Shown one piece after another: positions 43,749 through 52,852 of a stretch of DNA of 64,000 nucleotides. Position numbers and translations under genes: made by a program. Location: NCBI GenBank assembly GCA_038125665.1, contig JAYPEI010000002.1:124001-188000 (forward strand), in the 5' to 3' direction. Source of the stretch: CAILUG01 sp038125665. GTDB taxonomy: Bacteria; Pseudomonadota; Gammaproteobacteria; Pseudomonadales; Pseudohongiellaceae. Under the pieces are notes generated by a model that made no database searches, had not been told where the DNA came from, and was given only the letters and a program-made list of their open reading frames with translations. Each line of letters begins with the position of its first letter. The first letter of the stretch is position 1.

Positions 43749-45095
43749 ATGTCCATATTTAATTTGAATAATTGCCGATTAGCAATCACTCTCACTGGAG
43801 TATCTCCAGCTAAATCCTTAGTGACTGGCATTGTCTGCGCCTTGGTGGTCTCTTGCTCCACTCTTTCTCCAACCACAAAGAAAGAACAAGGTCTGTCAGG
43901 GATGAGCAAGATTGAAGTTCAAAATGCCATCGTTAGTCACTATGCTGATTTAGGTGAGGCGATATTTGCCGCATCATATCAAGACGCTTTAGATCTACAG
44001 GTAAGTATTAAGGAGTTCCTCAAAGCTCCGTCCGCGGCAGGTCTATTATCCGCCCGAGATAGTTGGAAGCAGGCCCGAGTAGCCTACCTACAAAGTGAAG
44101 CTTTTCGTTTCGGTAATGCCCTGGTAGATGAGTGGGAGCCTAGGGTCAATAGCTGGCCACTCGACGAAGGGTTAATTGACTACGTTTCTAATTCCTATGG
44201 TACTGAGTCAGATAGTAATTTTTTCTACACAGCTAATGTCATAGCCAATCCCTTGATTGATGAAGGGGGGGTAGTGGTAGATGCTGCGAGCATTACACCG
44301 CAGCTACTGGCGGAAACCCTTCACCAGTTGGATGGAGTAGATGCTAATGTTGCTACAGGTTATCACGCGATAGAGTTTCTGCTGTGGGGCCAGGATCTTA
44401 ATGGTACGCAGCAGGGAGCCGGTGAGCGACCGTGGACTGACTATTCACTTGAAGCATGTACCAGTGATAACTGCGATCGTAGACGTAATTATCTCGAGGC
44501 CGCAACTGATTTATTGATAAACGATCTACAAGATATGAGTGAATCATGGCAGAGGCATGGCAGCGCAAGAACAGACCTGATAGAGAAAGGAGTTGCGGGT
44601 GGTCTTGCAACTATGCTCACTGGCATGGGCTCCCTTGCCTACGGTGAGTTGGCAGGTGAAAGAATTCGTCTCGGTCTGTTGCTTCACGATCCAGAAGAAG
44701 AGCAGGACTGTTTTTCAGATAACACCCATTGGTCCCATTATTATGATGTGCTGGGTATCGCTAATGTATATTTTGGAACTTTCACTCATTCAGGAAAAAC
44801 TGTACATGGCCCCTCTTTAGAAGCGCTCTTGCGCACCGAATATCCCGTGCTTCATGCCGAGATGAATGCTCGCATGGAGGAGGCTATGTCGGCAGTCCGA
44901 GCTATGGCAGAACGTGGCGAGGCTGGTGAACCTTACGACATGCTAATAGCGAGTGGTAATGAGGAAGGTGAACTTATCATTAATCGCACAGTAACTGCAT
45001 TGATGGAACTGACACGTACTATCGAAAAAGTAATCGCTGAGCTTGGCCTACAAAATGTCAGCATTGAGGGCTCTTCGAGCCTACCAACTACTTGA
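43749..45095 (+). CDS. Imelysin family lipoprotein (peptidase M75-like, IrpA type)
   Basis: A 448-residue protein with a lipoprotein leader (lipobox LVVSC, Cys36) followed by an imelysin domain. The family's GxHxxE motif is intact in GYHAIEFLLWGQDLNG near residue 204. RVAYLQSEAFRFGN and VNSWPLDEGLIDYV are also typical of the IrpA (iron-regulated protein A) branch. Imelysins are linked to periplasmic iron handling and resemble the EfeO domain; peptidase activity has not been generally shown. It is the first gene of a five-gene cluster. Its end overlaps a possible early start of the DUF1111 gene. Confidence 0.88.
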   Translation: MSIFNLNNCRLAITLTGVSPAKSLVTGIVCALVVSCSTLSPTTKKEQGLSGMSKIEVQNAIVSHYADLGEAIFAASYQDALDLQVSIKEFLKAPSAAGLLSARDSWKQARVAYLQSEAFRFGNALVDEWEPRVNSWPLDEGLIDYVSNSYGTESDSNFFYTANVIANPLIDEGGVVVDAASITPQLLAETLHQLDGVDANVATGYHAIEFLLWGQDLNGTQQGAGERPWTDYSLEACTSDNCDRRRNYLEAATDLLINDLQDMSESWQRHGSARTDLIEKGVAGGLATMLTGMGSLAYGELAGERIRLGLLLHDPEEEQDCFSDNTHWSHYYDVLGIANVYFGTFTHSGKTVHGPSLEALLRTEYPVLHAEMNARMEEAMSAVRAMAERGEAGEPYDMLIASGNEEGELIINRTVTALMELTRTIEKVIAELGLQNVSIEGSSSLPTT

Positions 45096-45174
45096 TCCGT
45101 TGCGCAATTACAGCCTATCTCCATATAGAGCTGGAACTAATCGCTCCTACCAAACTAGAAGCTCTTTTTTGAGG

Positions 45175-46536
45175 GTGACTTTTCGGTTAACCCTCACCCT
45201 ATTATTTATTCTTATAAGTGTTATGACTTGGGGTCAGGTAGAATTAGAGCAAACATCCCCTGAAAACCAGCCTTTACTAGCCCCTCAAGAAAAACTAGAT
45301 ATAGCGACGGGAAAAGCACTTTTTGAACGTTTGTGGGTTCCTGCTCCGGCGTCTACTACAGGCACTGATGGTCTTGGTCCTCTCTTTAATGCCAGATCAT
45401 GCAGTGAGTGTCATCCCAATGCTGGGCGTGGTTCTTCAATCACAGCGTTAACTCTTCACATTCAGGATCCGGTGTTGGGTAGGCAGATCCAAACAAAAGC
45501 TATTCTTGGCAGTCAGCCTGAAGCTTTAATGAATATTCACTTTTCCAGCTCTCAAGCCACCAGCTTTGATATTAAACACATTCAGCAAGCTCAAAAAAAT
45601 CTCCCAAACCCCCAAGATTTGCCAAGTCTTAAGGGAAGTTTGAGGTTAGCTCCAGATCTATCAACAAGTGCCGTTCTGGCTAGGATGACTACTGCTGAGC
45701 TTGAAGCTCAGGCAGATCCTCAGGATTTGAATCAAGATGGTGTAAGTGGGCGCTTGGCTTTTCTATCAGATTCTCATGACAAGGAAAACTCTCCAGTGAA
45801 TGGTAAAGGCTCGGTAGATGGGAGTGAGATTATTATAGGCAGATTCGGTTGGAAAGCTGAGTTCAGTAGTCTAGAGGAGCAGATTGCTGAAGCATTTAGT
45901 ACTGATTTAGGTTTAGCAACCCCCCTAAGGCCACAACCTTGGGGTGACTGCACAGAAGCGCAGTTAGAGTGTAGACAGTTAGCTACAAGCACAGTCACTG
46001 GAAGTAGTCAGCATGAGCTGGTAGAGGTTATACCTACCCTAATTGAACGTTATTTACTTTCGTTGGCACCAAAGCCCATCTCGGAGGGCGATCCTGGTAT
46101 GCAGTTATTTGAGGCAGTTGGCTGTTCGAGCTGTCATAGCAACGGAGCTACCACGGGTGTTTTTTCAGATTTCCTCTTACATGATATGGGGGCAGATTTG
46201 GCAGACACCTCTGAAATTTTGGTGAGGAGTGATGCCAAACCAGAGGAATGGAGGACGCCAAGTCTACGCGGCTTATCTTCTTTGATTAACAGACAAAATG
46301 GGGAATTTGCCAGAAAAAATACATCAGGGCTCATTTTGGAGGCGCAAGGAAGTATCTTAGGTCAAACTCAATCGAATAATCGTGCGTACTGGAGGCTACT
46401 CCACGACGGCAGAGCAACAACTATAGAAGACGCTATCCTCGCCCATGGTGGTGAAGCCGAGACAGCGCGTGAGCGCTATGTCAATTTAAGTCATAAGAAT
46501 AGGGAAATCTTGCGTGATTTTCTTCATCGCCTATAA
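45175..46536 (+). CDS. Secreted di-haem protein, DUF1111 (thiol oxidoreductase-like)
   Basis: A c-type cytochrome-like protein of the DUF1111 family with two haem-binding motifs: CSECH (Cys76-His80 in this numbering) and CSSCH (317-321). The family resembles di-haem peroxidases. A signal peptide TFRLTLTLLFILISVMTWG follows directly after GTG 45175, which is why that start is used (453 residues). ATG 45055 in the same frame would add 40 residues and overlap the imelysin gene by 41 bp; it lacks a good ribosome binding site too. Periplasmic. These proteins are routinely found between two imelysin genes. Confidence 0.85.
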   Translation: MTFRLTLTLLFILISVMTWGQVELEQTSPENQPLLAPQEKLDIATGKALFERLWVPAPASTTGTDGLGPLFNARSCSECHPNAGRGSSITALTLHIQDPVLGRQIQTKAILGSQPEALMNIHFSSSQATSFDIKHIQQAQKNLPNPQDLPSLKGSLRLAPDLSTSAVLARMTTAELEAQADPQDLNQDGVSGRLAFLSDSHDKENSPVNGKGSVDGSEIIIGRFGWKAEFSSLEEQIAEAFSTDLGLATPLRPQPWGDCTEAQLECRQLATSTVTGSSQHELVEVIPTLIERYLLSLAPKPISEGDPGMQLFEAVGCSSCHSNGATTGVFSDFLLHDMGADLADTSEILVRSDAKPEEWRTPSLRGLSSLINRQNGEFARKNTSGLILEAQGSILGQTQSNNRAYWRLLHDGRATTIEDAILAHGGEAETARERYVNLSHKNREILRDFLHRL

Positions 46537-46550
46537 TGAGAATGATTCTT
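46532..46550 (+). promoter_or_regulatory. Fur box upstream of second imelysin gene
   Basis: TATAATGAGAATGATTCTT matches 14 of 19 positions of the Fur consensus and contains the near-palindrome GAGAAT-G-ATTCTT. It overlaps the stop codon of the DUF1111 gene and lies 75 bp before the next start, in the right place to control an internal promoter by iron. Confidence 0.7.
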
Positions 46551-46624
46551 GTTTTAGTTTGGCGATTCTCGCATCATAGGGTCAATAATAGAGAATTAGG
46601 GGCAGAGTTAGGAGAGTTCAGTTT

Positions 46625-47707
46625 GTGTATCCAATAATCAAAACAACTCGTAGTGTTGTATTTTTTCTACTGTCCAGCTGCAGTTTGGGCGGTATCAGCC
46701 TTTATTCTGCTCAAGCTGGAGAAGTAGAAAGTCAATATTCCGAAATAAACCTATCAGTTTCTAAAAATCTAATTATTCCAGCTTATCAATATTTTGAACT
46801 GCAGTCTAACTTGCTAGAGTCGGCTGCGAATGAATACTGTGATTTGCAGTCCAACGCAAACTTTGAAACTTTACAGGGCTCCTTCCACCAAACAATGGAT
46901 GCTTGGCAAGCTGTACAAATCTACAATTTTGGACCTGCTACTCTGTTTAACTGGAATTACCGAATTCAATTCTGGCCTGATGCAAAGGGTTCTGGACCAC
47001 GCCAATTGAAACAGCTAATGGAAGAATCTGATCCTGTCAAATTAACTGAAGAAGTGTTTCCTCGGCTGTCTGTCGGTGTTCAGGGTTTGCCAGCATTGGA
47101 AACATTGCTCTTTACTCCCAGTCAAGAACGCCTGGCCGACGGGTTTCCTTGTGCACTTGCAGTAGCAATTTCAGCTAATTTATCTAGAGGTGCCACAGAT
47201 ATCCGTCAGCGTTGGGAAGATGGGTTTTTAAATGATATGCGAGGAGAGGGTAATTTTTTTGCCTCGGCCCAGGATGCGAGTGTTGAGCTCTTGAAGGTAT
47301 TGTCTGATCGTATTGAAGCTACAGATTTGCAGAAGTTGCGTTCAGTTATTGGTGAGAGCCCTGATCGTGTAAGACTAAGCAGAGCTGAATCCTCTAATTC
47401 AGCTAGATCAATCCGAAATATCAAAATCAATATGAGTGCACTACATGCACTTTATTCAGGGACGCAGCCTAACTTGTCAGGTCTGTTTAATAAAGAGCTC
47501 GCGGATGCTATAGAGGTAGCTTTTTTAGAGTCGAACAAGCTGCTAAGAGAGTTGCCTGATAGTTTTGAGGAGGCTTTGGCTGTACCTGAGGGCTATAGAA
47601 TAGTTACTGAAGCCGCCTCGGCAATAGACAGGGTTTACGATGCTCTCAAGGTAGCGCTAGCTGACAGCACTGTATACCTTGGTTTTAATGCCTTGGATGG
47701 TGATTAA
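46625..47707 (+). CDS. Imelysin family protein, second copy
   Basis: A 360-residue secreted imelysin-fold protein. A signal peptide covers the first ~31 residues (VVFFLLSSCSLGGISLYSAQA). The domain pattern is HQTMDAWQAVQIYNFGPA and WNYRIQFWPDAKG. The motif that reads GxHxxE in the first copy is GLPALETLLF here: the histidine is missing while the glutamate remains, so metal binding at this site is likely altered. GTG 46625 follows AGGAGA nine bases upstream. It has its own Fur box. Confidence 0.83.
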   Translation: MYPIIKTTRSVVFFLLSSCSLGGISLYSAQAGEVESQYSEINLSVSKNLIIPAYQYFELQSNLLESAANEYCDLQSNANFETLQGSFHQTMDAWQAVQIYNFGPATLFNWNYRIQFWPDAKGSGPRQLKQLMEESDPVKLTEEVFPRLSVGVQGLPALETLLFTPSQERLADGFPCALAVAISANLSRGATDIRQRWEDGFLNDMRGEGNFFASAQDASVELLKVLSDRIEATDLQKLRSVIGESPDRVRLSRAESSNSARSIRNIKINMSALHALYSGTQPNLSGLFNKELADAIEVAFLESNKLLRELPDSFEEALAVPEGYRIVTEAASAIDRVYDALKVALADSTVYLGFNALDGD

Positions 47708-47798
47708 CTAATAGTGCTGTAGAAGCTAATGACTCTCATGAAAATTGAAAATCAAGCGCTAACGTTGATTCCCTCTGGTATGGGAGTGTGAGCTTCCG

Positions 47799-49007
47799 AT
47801 GAAACTATTCTTTCAGCAAAAGTCCGTGGGCTCACCGATATATAAAACAACTCCAACACGCCGGCAAGTGCTGAAATTTTTACCAATTGCTAGCTTACCA
47901 AGTGCACTAATATCTAGCATTAAATTGAGTTATTCAGAAAGTGAACACTTACTTTTAATTAGTGCAGCTAACGATTTAGAAGACAATAATTTTGTTGTAG
48001 CAATGCATTCCGATGGCACGCAACCATGGCAAGAAAAATTTCGGCAAGTCTTGCCCGAGCGAGGCCACCATGTAGCAGTGCATGTCCAGAGTAGACGCTA
48101 TGTTGCTGTGGCAAGGCGACCTGGTCGTAGTCTCCTATTGGGAGATGCTAGATCGGGTGAGTTATTAGCGGAAGCAGCTCTACCTATGGATAGACATCTA
48201 TACGGGCATGGCGTGTTTTCCTCCGATGGGAGACGGTTCTATACCACTGAAAGTGCATTTACTGAAAATGAAAAAGACTCAGGCCTTGTAGGCGAGTGGC
48301 TATTAGAAAATGATCGCTTCATTCGAGTTGGTGAGATTCGTACTGAAGGAATAGGGCCACATGAGTTGTTATTATTACCTGATGAACAAATTCTTGTGGT
48401 TGCCAATGGAGGAATGCGTACTCATCCAGCAAGTGAGCGTGAAGTGCTAAATCCTGAGACTATGCAACCGTCACTCGTCTATATCGATCTTGAAAAAAGT
48501 GTAGTAGTGGAGAAGCATTCTCTACCAGCCAACCTACATCAATGCAGTATTCGCCATTTGGATGTAAGTAAAGATGGCTTAATCGCTATGGGCTTACAAT
48601 ATCAGGGTGAGCCTTTCGATGAGGTTCCCTTAGTGGCTACTCATAGACAAGGTGAGGATATAAAAACAATAGCTATACCAGAGGAAATACGTAGCCAACT
48701 TAAACAATACATAGGCTCCGTCCGGTTTACTCAAGATGGAAAATACTTTGCGGCATCCGCTCCTCGTGGTAACAGGCTATGTTTTTTTGCTGTGGATGAA
48801 GGTGAATTTATAACAGCAATTAGTGCGCGTGATGTGTGTGGGTTAGCTCCGATAGGCACTGGATTCTTGTTCAGTTCTGGTATAGGACAAATAGGGGCTT
48901 TCGATCCAGAGCAAGGTAAGTTAGTTAGCGATACAATAAGCTTCCCCTTGTTATGGGATAACCACATGAACGTGATACAAGTAGAGAGTCAGTGGTGGCA
49001 AGCGTGA
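47799..49007 (+). CDS. DUF1513 family Tat-exported beta-propeller-like protein
   Basis: A 402-residue protein with a twin-arginine leader (TRRQVLKFLPIASLPSALISS). The body has repeated blades with SARSG/DG turns, for example HGVFSSDGRRFYTTES, GPHELLLLPDEQILVVANGGMRTHP and SVRFTQDGKYFAASAP, as in DUF1513. Function is unknown, but the gene is a constant companion of imelysin/DUF1111 pairs. The conserved histidines in GHGVF, GPHE and HQCSIRHLD could bind metal. Its stop overlaps the start of the peroxidase gene (GTGA). Confidence 0.83.
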   Translation: MKLFFQQKSVGSPIYKTTPTRRQVLKFLPIASLPSALISSIKLSYSESEHLLLISAANDLEDNNFVVAMHSDGTQPWQEKFRQVLPERGHHVAVHVQSRRYVAVARRPGRSLLLGDARSGELLAEAALPMDRHLYGHGVFSSDGRRFYTTESAFTENEKDSGLVGEWLLENDRFIRVGEIRTEGIGPHELLLLPDEQILVVANGGMRTHPASEREVLNPETMQPSLVYIDLEKSVVVEKHSLPANLHQCSIRHLDVSKDGLIAMGLQYQGEPFDEVPLVATHRQGEDIKTIAIPEEIRSQLKQYIGSVRFTQDGKYFAASAPRGNRLCFFAVDEGEFITAISARDVCGLAPIGTGFLFSSGIGQIGAFDPEQGKLVSDTISFPLLWDNHMNVIQVESQWWQA

Positions 49008-50302
49008 ATGTAAGACTCTTTTGTTTGTACGGAATCATAGTTTGTTATGCAATAGTTCTGAGCGCAAAGATTATTGCCCAAGAAACTTTAACAGAGATTG
49101 AAAAGAAACCCCTTGCTAATGAGGGTATTGAAAATATAGAAAGGACCCAAGGGGAGTCTCTTTATCAAAAACGACTGGAAGATTTAGGACGTGTTTTGTT
49201 TTTCGATGTAAGTCTTTCGGCAAATCGAACTCAAAGCTGTGCAACTTGTCATGATCCTGCACGTGCGTTCACTGACTGGCGTGATAGTGGGAAATTACTT
49301 GGTTTGCCGAAGATTGGCACTGCAGTTTCACTTGGTGATGATGGAATTTCCTTGGGTGATCGTGGAGCTCCGACAGCCTCTTATGCTGCATTAACTCCAG
49401 CCTTAACAAAGACTGCTGGGGGGTATTGGGAAGGTGGATTATTTCATGATGGTCGTGCCTCCACTTTGGAGGCCCAGGCAGTTGGCCCTCCATTAAATCC
49501 TATTGAAATGGCATTAAAAGATGCCGTAGAGCTCTCTCATCGATTACAAGAAAATCCGCAATACATCCACGAATTCAAAGCACTCTTTGGAGAGGATATA
49601 TTTACTACACCAGACTTAACCTTAAATTCTTTTGCTCAGGCTATCGCTGCATTTGAACGTACTGAGTTTTTCTCTCCTTTTGATTCCAAATACGATAGAT
49701 ATCTAAGGGGAGAATATAGGCCAAATGAAAGGGAAGAACTTGGGATGACTCTTTTCTTTTCTAATCAGTTTACCAACTGTAATCAGTGTCATCAGTTACA
49801 ACAATTTCCAGCGAGTACAGGCGAAACCTTTACCAATTATCGGTATGAAAATATAGGTGTACCAATCAATACCAGTGTACGAGAATATAACGGAGTCATA
49901 AAAGCGGATGAAGGGCTGGCCACGAATCCGAACTTGATTGGTACACCTGAGGTTAATATCCAAAGGGGTAAATTCAAAGTGCCCACCTTACGTAATGCGG
50001 CAATTACTAGCCCATACATGCACAACGGCGTCTTTAAAGACCTCCAGACCGTAATAAAATTTTACAATAGTTACTTGAGTCGTGCTAGGAAAGCACAGAT
50101 CAACCCCGAAACTGGCGAACAGTGGGCTGCACCAGAAATAAGCGAAAACTTAGCGCTTGATAAGCTTCAATCAGGCAGAGCCCTTGGAGCTCGCGAGATT
50201 GATGCGTTAATTGCATTTATAGAAATGCTAACAGATAAACGATATGAAGTATTGCTCAATCCATCAGACCGGGCAGTAGTACACGCAGACCCCCAACAAT
50301 AA
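49004..50302 (+). CDS. Di-haem cytochrome c peroxidase / MauG family protein
   Basis: A 432-residue periplasmic protein with a signal peptide (LFCLYGIIVCYAIVLSAKIIAQ) and two haem c motifs, CATCH (79-83) and CNQCH (259-263). GRVLFFDVSLSANRTQSC, LFHDGRASTLEAQA and KFKVPTLRNAAITSPYMHNGVF are typical of bacterial cytochrome c peroxidases, which reduce hydrogen peroxide, and of MauG. GTG 49004 overlaps the DUF1513 stop by 4 bp; GTG 48992 and 48995 are alternatives. The last 47 bp overlap the convergent marC gene. Confidence 0.9.
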   Translation: MNVRLFCLYGIIVCYAIVLSAKIIAQETLTEIEKKPLANEGIENIERTQGESLYQKRLEDLGRVLFFDVSLSANRTQSCATCHDPARAFTDWRDSGKLLGLPKIGTAVSLGDDGISLGDRGAPTASYAALTPALTKTAGGYWEGGLFHDGRASTLEAQAVGPPLNPIEMALKDAVELSHRLQENPQYIHEFKALFGEDIFTTPDLTLNSFAQAIAAFERTEFFSPFDSKYDRYLRGEYRPNEREELGMTLFFSNQFTNCNQCHQLQQFPASTGETFTNYRYENIGVPINTSVREYNGVIKADEGLATNPNLIGTPEVNIQRGKFKVPTLRNAAITSPYMHNGVFKDLQTVIKFYNSYLSRARKAQINPETGEQWAAPEISENLALDKLQSGRALGAREIDALIAFIEMLTDKRYEVLLNPSDRAVVHADPQQ

Positions 50303-50888
50303 ACTCGATTGACATTGCTGCAAGTATCAAGCCCATAACACGAGATGTAACGTTCATTGAAGTTTGGCTTAAATAGCGCGCAATTCGTGGCGCCAAGCGA
50401 AAACTTATCCAGATAACTACTGCCATGACACCAATAATTATTAAGAGCATTAGTTTATGTAGTGTGCTATCTGATTGGCCACTAAATAGAATCATAGTTG
50501 AAATTGCACCTGGACCTGCCAGCAAGGGCATTGCCAGAGGCACTACGCCTACTGAAGTAGAGTCAACAGCTTCTTGATCTTCTTCGGGTGTGTGTTTAAC
50601 TCGGGCACTACGGGCCTCTAGCATTTGAAAAGCAATAGTCATAAGTAGTAGTCCACCAGCCACGCGGAATGAATCGATACTGATATTAAATAGAGCAAGA
50701 ATTTGTTTGCCCCCAACAACGCTAATAGACAGGATACAGAAAGTTGCTAGTGCTGCCATGGTAGCAATACGAGGACGTTTAGACTTAACATTGTCAGTAA
50801 AGTCTAGGTAAAGCGGAACCGTACTAACCGGTCCGACGACAGCAAAGAGACCAGTTAGTATTCGTAGATATTCATTCCAATCTAGCAT
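50256..50888 (-). CDS. MarC family integral membrane protein (UPF0056)
   Basis: A 210-residue inner-membrane protein with six hydrophobic segments. It has the MarC signatures LTGLFAVVGPVSTVPLYLDFT near the N-terminus, GGLLLMTIAFQML near residue 80 and VVPLAMPLLAGPGAISTMI near 115, with two inverted halves. Despite the name, no role in multiple antibiotic resistance is established. It overlaps the DUF885 gene by 17 bp at its start and the peroxidase gene by 47 bp at its end. Confidence 0.9.
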   Translation of the reverse strand: MLDWNEYLRILTGLFAVVGPVSTVPLYLDFTDNVKSKRPRIATMAALATFCILSISVVGGKQILALFNISIDSFRVAGGLLLMTIAFQMLEARSARVKHTPEEDQEAVDSTSVGVVPLAMPLLAGPGAISTMILFSGQSDSTLHKLMLLIIIGVMAVVIWISFRLAPRIARYLSQTSMNVTSRVMGLILAAMSIEFIVGGLRVLLPGLMD

Positions 50889-52728
50889 GTGTCGTCATGG
50901 CCTCTTTAATATACTTCACAGGGGAAGAGCCGTAACTTAAAAATGAGTGATGAAAATCACGTAAAGAGAAATATGCGCCTAATTGATCTCTTTGTTCTTC
51001 GCGAAAGTTGTAAATTTCTCGGTAGCCACTGTAGTAGGAAGATAACTGTACCTGACTTAATGTGGCTCGACGCCACTTGCCTGCTGCTTCGGCCGGTTCT
51101 TGGAAAGCTTGATTAATCAAGAGATCCATAGCTTGTTCTTCTTTCATGTCTAGTACATGGACACTATAGTCAAGAATTATGTTACAGATGACGCGAAGAT
51201 TCCATTTGTACCACATAAGCCAAAGTTCTGGTTCCTGATTTCCATAGCCCTCTTCTAACATCATCCGTTCAGAGTAAACTGCCCAACCCTCAATCATTGC
51301 ACCGTTACCGAATATGGATTTCACCAAAGAGGGAGATAGATTAGAGTAGAGAAGTTGGGTGTAATGGCCTGGAATAGCCTCATGGATATTGAGTATCTGT
51401 AATATCCATTGATTATATTCTCGAAGTGTTGATTCAGCTTCCTCTTCACTGAGATGCTCAAAAGTAGAAACGTTATAGTAAGTGTTTTCATTGGCCTCAA
51501 GCGGCCCAGGGGCTGATATAGATGCACCGGCAAAGCCTGACATGTAGTCTGGTTCGCGCCTCACTACAAGTGGTTTTTCAGCATCAAGGGTAAATAACTG
51601 TTTCTCTTTTATAAAACTTTCTAACTGAGGTATGTGTTGTTGAATAGCTGAAAGAAAGTTTTCCCGGTCCACGTGGGTGCCAGCTAAATGGTCGATCAAC
51701 TGTTTTATAGCTTTTAGATTATCTTTAGGTAGTGGTGTCCTAGGAAAATATTTTGGCCATAGCTGAGTAGTAATCTTTATCATGCGTGCGGTGACTTCAG
51801 CTTGATCTTCAAGAGCGAGGTCATAAAGCTGTCTGGCCGTAAATGTTGATTGAATATCAAAAGCAAATTTTTCTTCAAAGTGTTCGGCGCCAATACGAAA
51901 GGAGCGAGCCGAGTTGTCACCAAGCAATTTAGTTTTCAAGTCAGTAAGAAAGTTAATATAAGCTTGAATAGCTTTCTGCGCATCATCCAACCGCCTAGCA
52001 AAGAGTGCCTTGTCTTTATCACTAAGATTAGTCTGTTCAAGTGAGTGCAAAAGTTCGTCACTGAGAACGCTAAGTGCTCCTTTATTTTGCTGAATCCCAA
52101 GCTCCGTGAAGGGGAGCATAGGGTTAGAGGTAAGCGCTTCTTGCGCAGCCTTATAGTAAGTAGGTACAGCAGTGAGTCGTTCAAGCACCATCATGTGTTT
52201 CTCATCAGCGCTTTTAAAACGACTGTTCATTATGCTGGCAAAGCCCTCTGCTACATTATATTGAGAAGGGTTCCATTGCCATGAAAGAAACTCTTGATTC
52301 TCCCAAAGTGTCCGTTTAAGAAAATCTTCTAAAAGATGGTGATCAATAATATTGAGGACATTGAGTTCAGTGAGAGGTACCGTTTGTAGTTTATCTAGCC
52401 AATAAAGTGAGAAGTTGTTTTCTGCTTGTCGCTGCTTTTCGTTGGGTATGGAAAGACGACTCTCATAACCCTCTTGTCCTGCCCAACGTGCATAATCGGG
52501 GAATACTTCCCAGAATTCTTCCAATAATTCAGCGCTAAGCTTGGAGAATCTTTTATCAGTTTCACTAGTTTCGGTTTCTATAAGAGTTTTGGCTTTATTA
52601 GCTACAGGTTCAGCACTCGACGGCAGTGTGGAGAAGGTTAGGTCATCACCGCAAGCAATTAAGCAAATAAAACATGTGGTTGTCAGGGTTATTTTGCAGA
52701 ACTCAAAAAGATTTGGTGTGTTAGGCAT
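50872..52728 (-). CDS. DUF885 family lipoprotein, probable metallopeptidase
   Basis: A 618-residue exported protein with lipobox LIACGDD (Cys27). Most of the sequence is helical, as in the DUF885 family, whose members resemble M3/M32-type metallocarboxypeptidases. The putative zinc site is HEAIPGH at residues 449-455, with a downstream EGWAVYSERMMLEEGY supplying the glutamate ligand. Probably a periplasmic or outer-membrane-anchored peptidase. Two-gene operon with marC (17-bp overlap). Confidence 0.87.
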   Translation of the reverse strand: MPNTPNLFEFCKITLTTTCFICLIACGDDLTFSTLPSSAEPVANKAKTLIETETSETDKRFSKLSAELLEEFWEVFPDYARWAGQEGYESRLSIPNEKQRQAENNFSLYWLDKLQTVPLTELNVLNIIDHHLLEDFLKRTLWENQEFLSWQWNPSQYNVAEGFASIMNSRFKSADEKHMMVLERLTAVPTYYKAAQEALTSNPMLPFTELGIQQNKGALSVLSDELLHSLEQTNLSDKDKALFARRLDDAQKAIQAYINFLTDLKTKLLGDNSARSFRIGAEHFEEKFAFDIQSTFTARQLYDLALEDQAEVTARMIKITTQLWPKYFPRTPLPKDNLKAIKQLIDHLAGTHVDRENFLSAIQQHIPQLESFIKEKQLFTLDAEKPLVVRREPDYMSGFAGASISAPGPLEANENTYYNVSTFEHLSEEEAESTLREYNQWILQILNIHEAIPGHYTQLLYSNLSPSLVKSIFGNGAMIEGWAVYSERMMLEEGYGNQEPELWLMWYKWNLRVICNIILDYSVHVLDMKEEQAMDLLINQAFQEPAEAAGKWRRATLSQVQLSSYYSGYREIYNFREEQRDQLGAYFSLRDFHHSFLSYGSSPVKYIKEAMTTHARLE

Positions 52729-52852
52729 AACTTATCTCTTATTGAAAATTCCATCCTCAAATTGCTTTTCCGACAAATTTTGATTTTTCACTCTAACTTT
52801 TTTTCATCACCTTGTTCTAGAGTTTTGTACTTGAAAAAATATTAGCTCTTTG

